Below are positions 42,293 through 50,346 of a stretch of 64,000 nucleotides of DNA, in pieces. A program made the translations under genes and the position numbers. The notes beneath the pieces were generated by a model. The model did no database searches, had not been told where the DNA came from, and worked only from the letters and a program-made list of their open reading frames with translations. The DNA comes from JALOAT01 sp041685115 (lineage in GTDB: Bacteria; Pseudomonadota; Gammaproteobacteria; Thiohalomonadales; Thiohalomonadaceae): positions 43,408 through 107,407 of the forward strand of contig JAWLGK010000011.1 in NCBI GenBank assembly GCA_041685115.1, read 5' to 3'. Position 1 is the first letter of the stretch. The number at the start of each line of letters is the position of its first letter.

Positions 42293-43114
42293 ATGGAAGT
42301 GCAAATGTCTAAAGACGCGGAACAAATCGAAGCCACAGCTTGGGACGACATCAAGTATTGGGGTATGTGCCTCGCGACGGAGATGCAGGCCGATGACACC
42401 GTGGCTGATCCGACGACGGTTCCCGAAGATAATCTCATTTGTACATATAGCGCTCACAATAACATTAAGCTGCTAGACAGGCAGATACGGCATCTCGAAG
42501 ACGCAATCGGCAGTCGAGATCTGCAAAAACTGACAAAGTGCATCGCCTCAATTAAGGATGTCGGATACGCGGACGAAGAGATCTATTACCACATCGAGCA
42601 AATTGAAGAACTGTACGATCTGGTTGACGTGTATGAGGCAAGCTTAGTCTACACAGCAGAAGAAAAGCGAATAGTAGTACCTGAGATTATTCTGCCCGTG
42701 AGGGAGAGTCTCGCGTCTTTGGCGCGAAACAACCCTTCAAGTCTTTGCGCGATTTCTCCGCGACAGTTTGAGGAATTGGTGGCGGAAATATTTGAGCGAA
42801 GGGGTTTTTCGGTCGAGTTAACGAAAGCGACCCGAGATGGTGGCAAAGACATCATCGCCATAAGCACTCAAATGGGAATACGTCTGAAATTCATAATTGA
42901 GTGCAAACGATACGCAAGAGACAACAAGGTTTCGCTTGATATTGTTCAACGACTGTATGGCGTCAAGGTGTCGGAAAATGCCAACAAGGCAATTCTCGTG
43001 ACGACATCCGACTACACCAGGGATGCAAAGAAGTTCGGTTCACAGCACCGGTGGGATCTTGAGCTAAAGGACCGGGACGACATTTTGGGATGGCTGAAAG
43101 GCGATGAAAGTTAG
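42293..43114 (+). CDS. Mrr-like restriction endonuclease family protein
   Basis: 273 residues. The C-terminal domain (about 145-265) is a Mrr_cat-type PD-(D/E)XK nuclease: FEELVAEIFERRGFSVELTK, then TRDGGKDIIA and the ECK of FIIECKRYARD, followed by LVTTSDYTRDAKKF. The N-terminal 140 residues are helical and unrecognised. Mrr-type enzymes cut modified DNA. No methyltransferase is adjacent. Start 42293 is used; ATG 42305 (MSKDAEQIE) is a good alternative. Confidence 0.82.
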   Translation: MEVQMSKDAEQIEATAWDDIKYWGMCLATEMQADDTVADPTTVPEDNLICTYSAHNNIKLLDRQIRHLEDAIGSRDLQKLTKCIASIKDVGYADEEIYYHIEQIEELYDLVDVYEASLVYTAEEKRIVVPEIILPVRESLASLARNNPSSLCAISPRQFEELVAEIFERRGFSVELTKATRDGGKDIIAISTQMGIRLKFIIECKRYARDNKVSLDIVQRLYGVKVSENANKAILVTTSDYTRDAKKFGSQHRWDLELKDRDDILGWLKGDES

Positions 43115-43116
43115 AG

Positions 43117-43207
43117 CGCTAACAAGCTCTTCGAGTCCGACGCGCCGGACGCTGCGCCTCTCTTTCATGCAGCCGCAGCGGCGCGCGGCTCAAGAAGGTC
43201 GTTGGGC
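43117..43207 (+). other. attC site 8 (variant)
   Basis: Left core CGCTAAC, right core GTTGGGC, paired GACGCGCCGG and GGCGCGCGGCTC regions. Three bases after the Mrr-like stop. Confidence 0.7.
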
Positions 43208-43227
43208 ATCAAGGAGAGGACAGAACG

Positions 43228-43455
43228 ATGCAAACTAAGCTAGGTCTACCTGAGGTGGAAGACAGCGGGTTCACCATTCACCGCGTGTACATAAAGGATG
43301 ACAACGGTCAGTTCATCCATATCGGGTTCGTTCTGCTCGGCCCGGAAGGCGAGTTGATTGATGTTTTCCGAGACATTAACAGCGCAAAGTCGGCGCTCGC
43401 TCAGAGGGCAGAGGAAGCACTTGAACGGCACCGTCCTGGTTGCGGCCTCAGGTAA
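43228..43455 (+). CDS. Small cassette protein, unknown
   Basis: 75 residues with a good SD (AAGGAGAGGA) 8-17 bp upstream. Soluble, mixed alpha/beta (HRVYIKDDNGQFIHIGFVLL; FRDINSAKSALAQRAEEALE). Not recognised. A possible weak attC right core (GTTGGGG, 43487) follows. Confidence 0.65.
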   Translation: MQTKLGLPEVEDSGFTIHRVYIKDDNGQFIHIGFVLLGPEGELIDVFRDINSAKSALAQRAEEALERHRPGCGLR

Positions 43456-43504
43456 GCCACTGCGATGCTGCACTCGATAATCAATTGTTGGGGCCTTTGA
43501 AAGT

Positions 43505-43690
43505 ATGAGCGATGCAAGTTGGGGTGCTTTCTGGAGTGTGCTGCTCTTCGGAGTAGCATTGTTCGCGCTCGGAATTCATGTTATCGACACACCAAAGTAT
43601 CAATGGTTTGCTATCGGTTTTGGCGGGTTCTGTTGTTTTACGGCCGGTGAGCTGGGCTATAAGCTTCGGCGCGCCTACTATCGGGATTGA
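43505..43690 (+). CDS. Small cassette membrane protein, unknown
   Basis: 61 residues with two hydrophobic helices (FWSVLLFGVALFALGIHVI and WFAIGFGGFCCFTAGELG) and a basic C-terminus. It starts 12 bp after a possible cassette boundary and stops 9 bp before the next attC. Confidence 0.6.
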   Translation: MSDASWGAFWSVLLFGVALFALGIHVIDTPKYQWFAIGFGGFCCFTAGELGYKLRRAYYRD

Positions 43691-43698
43691 TCACCTGC

Positions 43699-43771
43699 GC
43701 CCAACAAGGCGCTCCATTGGACGTCAAAAAGGCAGGCGCCTTTTTGCCGCCGCTGAGCTTTGTCGTTCGGC
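43699..43771 (+). other. attC site 9
   Basis: Left core GCCCAAC, right core GTTCGGC. The central stem AAAAAGGCAGGCGCCTTTTT is strong. 73 bp. Confidence 0.8.
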
Positions 43772-43873
43772 CTCACAAGAAAGAAGAATGATTGGTTGAG
43801 TGTGGCGCCCCTTAATGAGTGGCGCTCCGTCGCCAAGGGCGCAGAAAAGAGATTGTTGTCGGTCCAATCAACT
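43765..43873 (+). repeat. Recurrent cassette, truncated copy 4
   Basis: The first about 105 bp match the left end of copies 2 and 3 (CACAAGAAAGAAGAATGA; GAGTGGCGCTCCGTCGCCAA; GGGCGCAGAAAAGAG). It then ends abruptly at CGGTCCAATCAACT before a GTTAGAA core, with its attC half missing. Confidence 0.7.
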
Positions 43874-43886
43874 GTTAGAATTAGCC

Positions 43887-44396
43887 ATGCTTCCAAGCCG
43901 AATTGACAAAAACGCTCTATGGAAAGAACACGCTGACAGATTCAGCTGTGAACACGCGCGGAGCGAATTGCGGGAGCGAACGGTAAAGGGCGGTGGTACG
44001 CAGTACGTTCAGCAATGCCTTCGTTGCGGTTCCGCGATCTCAAGTCCGGTTAAGAAGGAGAACGCCCTCGCTGAAAATGGTGGCAAGCCATTGCCACGGT
44101 TTGATGAACAGCTTGTTTTGTCTTGGGAAGCTGCCGCGAAAGAATCAGCTGAAAAGATAAAAAATGCCGATGACTCGGCATTCTGGCTTGCTTACGAGGA
44201 GTACCTGGCAGGCCCGGCATGGAGAAGGAAGAGGGAGAAAGTATTTCAGCGGGCGGGCGGCGTCTGTGAGGGGTGCCGCGAACAACAAGCAACTCAAGTA
44301 CATCACTTGTCCTACGCGCACGTGGGCGATGAGTTCATATTTGAGCTGGTCGCGGTGTGCGACGACTGTCATGAAAAACTACACAATCAAAAATAG
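43887..44396 (+). CDS. HNH endonuclease family cassette protein
   Basis: 169 residues. The C-terminal HNH domain is CEGCREQQATQVHHLSYAHV with LVAVCDDCHEKLH, i.e. two CxxC zinc pairs around the catalytic HH. The middle segment FWLAYEEYLAGPAWRRKREK is typical of HNH proteins. The N-terminus has another CEH...CLRC zinc-like set. Start 43887 is chosen just after the GTTAGAA core. Possible role in defence or DNA processing. Confidence 0.8.
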   Translation: MLPSRIDKNALWKEHADRFSCEHARSELRERTVKGGGTQYVQQCLRCGSAISSPVKKENALAENGGKPLPRFDEQLVLSWEAAAKESAEKIKNADDSAFWLAYEEYLAGPAWRRKREKVFQRAGGVCEGCREQQATQVHHLSYAHVGDEFIFELVAVCDDCHEKLHNQK

Positions 44397-44472
44397 TTCT
44401 AACAATCGGCTTCAAGCGACTCGCGAAAGCGGCGCGGCCGCTTCTGCGGTCGCCTGAGCCGAACCGTTATCG
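44397..44472 (+). other. attC site 10 (type 2), intron-bearing
   Basis: Left core TTCTAAC with AATCGGCTTCAAGCGAC; right CGCCTGAGCCGAACC then GTTATCG. Directly after GTTAT the group II intron sequence begins, so the right core is probably interrupted. Confidence 0.8.
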
Positions 44473-46386
44473 CGCCGAGCAAAGCTCGGCGTATCTTGCG
44501 GGGTGAAAGTCCCTGCCGGGTAAGGACTAGCCATCCACCCGTATCGAGTCTTGAACCTGTGACGGAGTGTGGAATCACGAACAAAGCAGGTTAAGCGTAG
44601 ACAGAGAATCCTGTAGGCCGTAGGGGTGGTCGCGCACCCTGAAGTGCTGGTACAGCTTCGAAAAGCTCAATCCGGATGCCGAGGGTCTTAACGTGCACCG
44701 AAGGCAACACAGAAGCGCCCGTTCATGGTGAGGGTGTGGAGATCCGGCGGAGTCCTCAGGCCGTGGCATGCAGGAAGAGATACGTCGTAGAACTCGGGAA
44801 GCCCCGATGGGCTCCTGGCATGCGTTCATCGCCAGGTGGGTCGCCGCGAGGTGGCTAGAAGCCCTTGGGGTGTCTTATCAGGCATAGTACTCAGCGATGG
44901 GGAAAGCCCATCACAAGGGGAAGGACCTGACGGAAGTACGTAGCCCGCAAAGGAAACTCATGCCGGACACAGTCGGACTGGAACAACGTGAGCCAACCTC
45001 ACTGCGGGGAATAGCACTGCGGGCGCAGACCTGCAAAGACCACCGTTTTCGGGACCTCTACCGATGTGTGGATGCCCAACTTCTGCAGCACTGCTGGCGC
45101 GATTTGAACAAGCGATCGGCCAGTGGTGTGGATGAAGTGACGGGGCAGGCGTACGAGCAGGACCTCACCGCCAACATCGACGCACTGGCCGAGCGACTGA
45201 AGACAAAACGCTACCGGACCAAACTGGTTCGGCGCTGCTACATCCCCAAGGAAAACGGCGGCGAACGCCCCTTGGGGATCCCCGCTCTGGAAGACAAGCT
45301 GGTGCAGCTCGCCTGCGCCAAGCTGTTAGGTTCCATCTACGAGCAAGAGTTCCTGCCCGTCAGTTATGGCTACCGTCCCGGGCGCGGGGCCAAGGACGCG
45401 GTTTGCGATCTGGGTTTCAATCTCCAGTATGGCAAGTTTGGTTATGTGGTCGAGGCCGACATCAAAGGCTTCTTCGACACCATAGATCACGACTGGCTAC
45501 TGGAGATGCTGAGCCTGCGGGTCGATGACCGTGCCTTTCTAAACCTCATCCGGAAATGGCTGAAAGCGGGCATTCTGGACACCGACGGTCAGGTATTGCA
45601 CCCGGTGACCGGGTCCCCGCAAGGAGGCATCGTCTCGCCGATTCTGGCCAACGTCTACCTGCACTACGCCACCTGTGGTTCGAGTGCGTGGTCAAGCCAC
45701 GTTGCGGCGGTCAGGCTATTCTCATCCGTTATGCGGATGATTTCGTCTGCGCCTTCCAGTATCAGCACGATGCCGAGCGGTTCTACCGAGTGTTACCAAA
45801 GCGCCTTGAGAAGTTCGGGTTGCAGGTCGCGCCGGAGAAGACCCGCATCCTTCGTTTCAGCCGCTACCACCCTGGATTGCCTCGCCGGTTCAGTTTTCTC
45901 GGCTTCGAGCTGTATTGGCGCTTGGACTGGCGTGGCGAACTCCGGGTGATGAAGCGCACGGCGCGGAAGAGGCTGCAACGCGCACCGCAACGGATGAAGG
46001 ACTGGATCCGGGCCAACCGGCACTTGCGGGGCCGCCAATTCGTACTGGAGCTGAACCGCAAGCTGGTGGGACACTACAACTACTTCGGATTGCGGAGCAA
46101 CGAACAGTCCTTGCACAGCTTCTTCCGCTGGACGATCCAATGCGCCTTCAAATGGCTCAATCGTCGTGGCGGCAAGCGGAGCAGCTTCAACTGGGCTCAG
46201 TTCAGCGTGGCACTGGAGAAGTTGCAGGCGGCATTACCCCGGACCACGGAGAAGCGGCGTGAGCATGTGGCCTTTGTCTAACAGCGCGCTCGCCGCGAAA
46301 GCGAGTACAACCGAGGAACCGGATGCGGGAAAACCGCACGTCCGGGTCTGTGCGGGGGGCGCCCGGTAACGGGCGTTCCTACCGCG
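44471..46386 (+). mobile_element. Group II intron inserted at attC 10
   Basis: The 5' part has a GCCGAGC-AAA-GCTCGGC stem then GTATCTTGCGGGGTGAAAG, typical group II domain I sequence. The RT gene lies in domain IV. Domain V is GGATGCGGGAAAACCGCACG with flanking CCGG pairs (about 46318-46346), and a D6-like hairpin GGCGCCCGGTAACGGGCG-TTCCTAC ends near 46386. The exact ends are estimated. About 1.9 kb. Confidence 0.85.
44897..46281 (+). pseudogene. ltrA: Group II intron reverse transcriptase/maturase, frameshifted
   Basis: An LtrA-type RT split into two frames. The first (from 44897) covers RT blocks to GSPQGGIVSPILANVYLHYA. The second (to 46281) continues LWFECVVKPRCGGQ, the catalytic RYADDFVCAF, then FLGFELYWRL and the maturase tail WLNRRGGKRSSFNWAQF. 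At about 45668-45672 the DNA reads TACGCCACCTGTGG where relatives encode Y-A-L-D-L-W; four bases appear deleted, which breaks the frame. No HNH endonuclease domain is present. Confidence 0.88.
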
Positions 46387-46399
46387 AGAGGTTGCAGAT

Positions 46400-46789
46400 A
46401 TGACGCGCGGCAAGGTGCTCGCTAGCCTTTGGGTCCTGCTTGGGTTTGCAGGCCTCGTATTGACTACCTATCACTTGATGACGCTCGCGGCTGATCCGCA
46501 ATACGGGTTTTCTTCCACCATTCGCGAGCCGTTGTGGTGGTTCATTCAGGCGCTGTTTCCGACTTTCTTTTGCGTAATGGTCATCGCCGGGTTTGGGGTG
46601 CTGTTCACGCGCCGGTGGGGCCTTTGGGCGTTCCGGATACTGGCGCCTCTCATGCTTCTGTATACGCTCGCATACACCATCTTCGGCGGCGAGCGCGCTT
46701 GGTGGTTGGCACTTATCGGTTTGGCTTGGTTAGCGTTCGCAGTCGTGTCAACCCTTTTTGCATATGCCAATCGTGACGCTGCAACCTAA
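46400..46789 (+). CDS. Four-helix membrane cassette protein, unknown
   Basis: 129 residues with four hydrophobic helices (LASLWVLLGFAGLVLTTYHL; FIQALFPTFFCVMVIAGFGV; ILAPLMLLYTLAYTIF; WLALIGLAWLAFAVVSTLFA). Not recognised. It is the first gene after the intron and its start lies about 14 bp beyond the predicted intron end. Confidence 0.7.
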   Translation: MTRGKVLASLWVLLGFAGLVLTTYHLMTLAADPQYGFSSTIREPLWWFIQALFPTFFCVMVIAGFGVLFTRRWGLWAFRILAPLMLLYTLAYTIFGGERAWWLALIGLAWLAFAVVSTLFAYANRDAAT

Positions 46790-46873
46790 CATGGCGTTGG
46801 TGCGGACGCGCCGCGAGCGGACGTGCTTACTCAAGCGGCGTGCCGCGGCGCGCCGCACAACTCCACGTTATGC
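46784..46873 (+). other. attC site 11
   Basis: Left core ACCTAAC, right core GTTATGC, with paired GGCGCGCCGC/GCGGACGCGCCGC stem regions. 90 bp. Confidence 0.8.
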
Positions 46874-46903
46874 ACCTAGACCGGCCGCATCACTGGAGCT
46901 CAC

Positions 46904-47497
46904 ATGGGCGAAGCGTTGATTGGATTGATCGGGGTCGTCATCGGTGCCCTAATGACTGCAGCGAAAGACATCTGGGTCGACCGGCGCTCACGTCAAAAGA
47001 ATGCAGAGTATCTCGCCATTCGCGTAGTCTCGATCTTCGACAGATTTATTGAAGGATGTGTGGGAGTAGCAGGGGATGATGGGCTCCGTGATGGCCAACC
47101 AACGAATGAGGACGGGAGGCTATCGGTGCAGGTTCCTGCACCAGGGTTCGACGTGCAGTCGCTCGACGTAGAGTGGAAATCCATCCCAGCGCAGCTGATG
47201 TATGAGATCTTGAGCTTTTCGGATCTTGTTGCCTTAGCAAGCCATAGAGTGAGCGGAGCGTTCGAAAATGACTATGAAGAGGGTTTTGAGGAGCGTCAGT
47301 TCCAATACGCCAGCCTAGGATTGAGGGCCGCCAAGATCGCGAACGACTTACGAAATTCGTACGGTCTGCCAGAGCGCGAGCACGAAGACTGGAATCCAGT
47401 CGAGTATCTTCTTGGGAAGCGAGAAGAGATCAAGAAGGTTCGGGCCCGCAGGGAAGAGCAGCAATCAAAGTTCTGGAACCCAGATCAAAAATCATGA
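46904..47497 (+). CDS. Membrane-anchored cassette protein, unknown
   Basis: 197 residues with one N-terminal membrane helix (ALIGLIGVVIGALMTAAKDI) and a soluble helical remainder ending in a charged segment (KREEIKKVRARREEQQSKF). This architecture is common among integron cassette proteins; the function is unknown. Confidence 0.72.
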   Translation: MGEALIGLIGVVIGALMTAAKDIWVDRRSRQKNAEYLAIRVVSIFDRFIEGCVGVAGDDGLRDGQPTNEDGRLSVQVPAPGFDVQSLDVEWKSIPAQLMYEILSFSDLVALASHRVSGAFENDYEEGFEERQFQYASLGLRAAKIANDLRNSYGLPEREHEDWNPVEYLLGKREEIKKVRARREEQQSKFWNPDQKS

Positions 47498-47501
47498 GGT
47501 T

Positions 47502-47577
47502 GCATAACAACGCCATCAACACGGACAGCCAAAAGCGTCGCGCCTCCGTCGCGCCACTTTTGGCTGCCGGTTATGGC
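47502..47577 (+). other. attC site 12, followed by an intron relic
   Basis: Left core GCATAAC, right core GTTATGG. The stem CAGCCAAAAGCG pairs with CGCCACTTTTGGCTG. Intron sequence begins a few bases after the right core. Confidence 0.8.
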
Positions 47578-47578
47578 G

Positions 47579-47745
47579 AGCGTGTGTGCCGGGCATGGCC
47601 CGTATCTACGCAGGTGAAAGTCCTGCGGCCAGGTTTTCGCAGAGCCGAAGGTTAGGGAAACGGCAAGGGCGTCACCGCGAGGTGGGGTCTGAAAGAAGCT
47701 GAACCCAAAGCGGCGGGGCGACGAACAGGAACCGGATCTGAGGCG
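47579..47745 (+). mobile_element. 5' fragment of a second, different group II intron
   Basis: Starts GTGTGCCGGGCATGGCCCG with TATCTACGCAGGTGAAAGTC, then GGTTAGGGAAACGGCAAGG and CACCGCGAGGTGGGGTCTG. This is group II domain I-like sequence, distinct from the intron at attC 10. No RT gene, domain V or VI follows. Confidence 0.7.
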
Positions 47746-47748
47746 TGG

Positions 47749-47931
47749 TACACCGCCTATGACGTCTCCGTAAATGTCGTTTTCCTTGGCGGTGCGGACT
47801 TCGATTCTCCGCCCGCACTTGGACGTTCCAACCGGTCCCGCTACGTCAAGTTGAAGACACTGGAGGAGACGAAGGCGCCCGAAATCCGCCATTGGATCGA
47901 GCAGGCAGGACGCGTGCCGGGCTGGAAATGA
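47749..47931 (+). pseudogene. C-terminal coding remnant, unknown protein
   Basis: An open 60-codon tail without its own start: TAYDVSVNVVFLGGADFDS, then SRYVKLKTLEETKAPEIRHW and IEQAGRVPGWK before TGA at 47929. It looks like the end of a once longer gene whose 5' part was replaced by the intron fragment. The family is not recognised. Confidence 0.5.
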
Positions 47932-47943
47932 AAGATCCAGGAG

Positions 47944-48003
47944 GGATCCCTCAGGTCAGTGTGAAGACTCGGGGCGGAGTTTTTATCTGACCCTGAGCGA
48001 TCC
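47944..48003. repeat. Near-perfect inverted repeat (hairpin)
   Basis: GGATCCCTCAGGTCAG (about 47944-47959) pairs with CTGACCCTGAGCGATCC (47987-48003) with one extra base and one mismatch. The T-rich loop includes GGAGTTTTTAT. It may be a terminator or a former recombination/IS end. Confidence 0.6.
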
Positions 48004-48057
48004 GTGGCCCTGAGGGACCCCACCCAATCTATTCACATTCGTAAGGAGATTTGTTGC

Positions 48058-48804
48058 ATGGATATTCCGCGGATTTTCAATATCACCGAAAGCGCTCATC
48101 GTATCCATAACCCTTTCACACCGGAAAAGCTCGCCACGCTCGGTGCCGTGTTGCGTTTGGAGCCGCGGACTCGTGTCCTGGACCTGGGCAGTGGTTCGGG
48201 GGAGATGCTGTGTACCTGGGCACGCGATTACGGAATCACCGGCCTCGGCGTCGATATGAGCGGGTTGTTCAGCAAGCAAGCGAAACTCCGCGCTCAAGAA
48301 CTTGGGGTCGCCGATCGGGTCGAGTTCATCCACGGGGATGCTAGCGGCTACGTAGCTCACGAGAAGTGCGGTGTTGCCGCGTGTCTCGGTGCCACGTGGA
48401 TCGGTGGGGGAGTCGCGGGCACCATCGAGCTGTTAGCGAAGAGTCTTAGCGCCAATGGAGTCATCCTCATCGGCGAGCCCTACTGGCGGCAGTTACCACC
48501 GACCGAGGACGTTGCCAGGGCGTGCTCGGCCAGTTCGATCGCCGACTTTCTGATGCTTCCTGAACTTGTCGCGTCTTTCGACAACCTAGGCTACGACGTG
48601 GTGGAAATGGTTCTGGCAGACCAACAAGGCTGGGACAGGTACGAAGCAGCCAAGTGGCTCACCATGCGTCGATGGCTCGACGCGAATCCCGATGACGACT
48701 TTGCGAAAGAGATTCGAGCCGAACTGACCACGGCACCAAAACGCCACGTTGCGTACACACGTGAATACCTTGGATGGGGCGTGTTCGCGCTGATGGCGCG
48801 GTAA
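48058..48804 (+). CDS. Class I SAM-dependent methyltransferase
   Basis: 248 residues. SAM motif I is RVLDLGSGSGEMLCTWARDY, followed by an acidic motif (GLGVDMSGLFSKQAK) and GDASGYV. The substrate is unknown. A strong SD (AAGGAGATTTG) sits before ATG 48058, so the in-frame 48004 start is rejected. It lies in the intron-scarred part of the array and has no clear attC of its own. Confidence 0.85.
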   Translation: MDIPRIFNITESAHRIHNPFTPEKLATLGAVLRLEPRTRVLDLGSGSGEMLCTWARDYGITGLGVDMSGLFSKQAKLRAQELGVADRVEFIHGDASGYVAHEKCGVAACLGATWIGGGVAGTIELLAKSLSANGVILIGEPYWRQLPPTEDVARACSASSIADFLMLPELVASFDNLGYDVVEMVLADQQGWDRYEAAKWLTMRRWLDANPDDDFAKEIRAELTTAPKRHVAYTREYLGWGVFALMAR

Positions 48805-48902
48805 AGGGAGGGCCGAGCGGCTCAGGGGGGGGAAGCAATGCGCTGGTAGGGATAAAGCCGCGCAGCGCCGGCTAATCTACGCCAGGCATTTTGGAGATCC
48901 GC

Positions 48903-49133
48903 GTGACTAAAGGTGTTATTTACGCAATCTTGGTCGATCAGCGGAAGAATTGTCGGGTCTGCAAAGCCTTGATCAATCCTGCTGCCGCGCTCGACGGAAG
49001 GCAGGACTCGGACAAGATCGGGCCTTATTCGAGGTGGCAGGGCAACCTGAATGCACCTGTAGTCGTCGTAGCGCAGGATTTCGCGGATGTCGCTACGTTT
49101 GAAAAAGTGGGCGGCGTACCAGGGCAACGCTTG
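48903..49133 (+). pseudogene. Truncated uracil-DNA-glycosylase-like gene
   Basis: The N-terminal about 75 residues (CRVCKALINPAAALDGRQDS, then KIGPYSRWQGNLNAPVVVVA and QDFADVATFEKVGGVPG) resemble the start of a UDG-superfamily protein with a Cys pair. The likeness stops at about 49130, where sequence from a group II RT takes over. The start is GTG 48903 after a GGAG. Identification is by motif memory. Confidence 0.6.
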
Positions 49134-49138
49134 AGTCC

Positions 49139-49201
49139 CGCTACGCCGATGATTTCGTGTGCGCGTTCCGCTATCAACATGATGCAGAGCGGTGCTATCG
49201 G
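49139..49201 (+). pseudogene. Group II RT relic (YADD segment)
   Basis: 63 bp translate as RYADDFVCAFRYQHDAERCY plus R, almost identical in protein to the YADD block of the RT at 45.7 kb (RYADDFVCAFQYQHDAERFY). The DNA differs at several third positions, so it comes from a related but different intron. Confidence 0.8.
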
Positions 49202-49315
49202 GCTTGGCGTTCGGCCCACTAATCGGCATCGGTCGCCATTCGGCGGAGGTTCCGGTAGCATTAACCCAAATGACCCCGACCCACCCGAGGGGGCTGCTGC
49301 TCAAGGAAAGTACAC

Positions 49316-49534
49316 ATGAAAAAGATATCCCCTTCCGACATTGCGGAAATGCCAATCGACCAACGAATTCAACTGGTTGAAGACATCTGGGATTCCATAG
49401 CTGACCTCCCGGAGGCGGTCCAAGTGCCTGAATGGCATAAGGAAGAGCTTGAAAAACGACTGGACGCCTACCATGCAAACCCGAGTGAGGGGTCGCCGTG
49501 GGGTGAAGTGAAGAAGCGAATCCTTAAGCACTAG
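49316..49534 (+). CDS. Addiction-module antitoxin (RelB/StbD-like, TIGR02574 type)
   Basis: 72 residues; typical start ISPSDIAEMPIDQRIQLVED then IWDSIADLPEAVQVPEWHKE and GSPWGEVKKRIL. It directly precedes a ParE/RelE-like toxin gene (6-bp gap), forming a complete module in one cassette. Confidence 0.88.
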   Translation: MKKISPSDIAEMPIDQRIQLVEDIWDSIADLPEAVQVPEWHKEELEKRLDAYHANPSEGSPWGEVKKRILKH

Positions 49535-49540
49535 ACAGAA

Positions 49541-49828
49541 ATGTTGATCCTTCGCAAGGAAGCTGAGGAAGACATTGCCAATGCCCATGATTGGTACGAA
49601 AGCCAGCGCGAGAATCTTGGTGGCGCCTTCGTGTCGGAAGTCGGTCGGTCATTCGAACTGATCGAAGAAAACCCTGGAACGTTCCCGGTAGTTCATAAAT
49701 CGGTTCGTCGGGCACTCTGCAATAAATTTCCGTACGCAATTTATTTCATCCGGCGGCAGTCGGTGTTGGTTGTGCTCGCTGTCATGCACCAAAGGCGTCG
49801 GCCAGTTACATGGCAGCGAAGAGCGTGA
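49541..49828 (+). CDS. RelE/ParE-family toxin
   Basis: 95-residue plasmid-stabilisation type toxin: EAEEDIANAHDWYESQRENL, then FELIEENPGTFPVVHKSVRR and ALCNKFPYAIYFIRR. It is partner of the antitoxin just upstream. The stop lies 10 bp before an attC, so the pair is a classic integron cassette stabiliser. Confidence 0.88.
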   Translation: MLILRKEAEEDIANAHDWYESQRENLGGAFVSEVGRSFELIEENPGTFPVVHKSVRRALCNKFPYAIYFIRRQSVLVVLAVMHQRRRPVTWQRRA

Positions 49829-49837
49829 TCACAAGAT

Positions 49838-49922
49838 GCCGAACAAGTCGCTCAGCCTGACGCCGTAAAGCTTTGCGTTTCTTCATGCCGCGGCAGCGGC
49901 ATGGGCTAGCTAGTCGTTGGGC
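49838..49922 (+). other. attC site 13 (type 1)
   Basis: Left core GCCGAAC, right core GTTGGGC, L boxes CGCTCAGCCT and GGGCTAGCT. Closely similar to sites 1, 4 and 6. Confidence 0.85.
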
Positions 49923-49938
49923 TGCATAGGAGAGCGGC

Positions 49939-50193
49939 ATGCTCGCTGATATCGTCGGAGAAGTTGCTGGAGGATTTGTTCGGGCTGCGGGACGACTTAT
50001 CGCAGAAATCGTCGTGCACTTCTTCTTCGAGCTGGCGGTGCAAGGAGTGGGGTACGCCATCTGCAAGCTGTTTAAGAGAGATGTAAAGGAAGATGGCGCG
50101 CGGGTTACGATCGTAGGGCTCATGTTCTGGGTGTTGGTGCTGGGTGCGGCTTACGGTACGTATCGTCTTACTTGCGAAACCGGAGAGCCATAA
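49939..50193 (+). CDS. Last cassette protein, small membrane protein
   Basis: 84 residues with an amphipathic N-terminus (LADIVGEVAGGFVRAAGRLI), a hydrophobic middle and a C-terminal membrane helix (VTIVGLMFWVLVLGAAYGTY). It has an SD (AGGAGAG). No clear attC follows, so it may mark the array's end or have lost its site. Confidence 0.65.
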   Translation: MLADIVGEVAGGFVRAAGRLIAEIVVHFFFELAVQGVGYAICKLFKRDVKEDGARVTIVGLMFWVLVLGAAYGTYRLTCETGEP

Positions 50194-50346
50194 GGGAATC
50201 AGCTTGTGCCTGAGTTCAAGGACCAACCGCAACAAGGTTCATGACGCATGGAAGCATTCCTCCGGAGTTCGGTAGAGCGAGTTGTTCAGCGGTCCACCTT
50301 TCTACGGGGCGTGCACCTCAGCGCATCGGAAAAACTCCCCAGGTAT

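Larger units (their letters stand above)
38723..50240 (+). other. Integron-type gene cassette array without integrase (CALIN-like)
   Basis: Successive short plus-strand genes are separated by palindromic attC sites with RYYYAAC-type left and GTTRRRY-type right cores. I mark 12 clear sites. The left edge is taken as GTTAGCC at 38723 just before the first gene. No tyrosine recombinase or attI is seen in the window. The array is interrupted by group II intron sequences between 44.5 and 49.2 kb. It carries several genes with codon and base use less GC-rich than the flanks. Confidence 0.85.

Noticed and set aside
43455..43505. An extra attC between the two small genes of the 43.2-43.7 kb cassette
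   Set aside because: Only a weak right core (GTTGGGG) is present; no paired left core was found.
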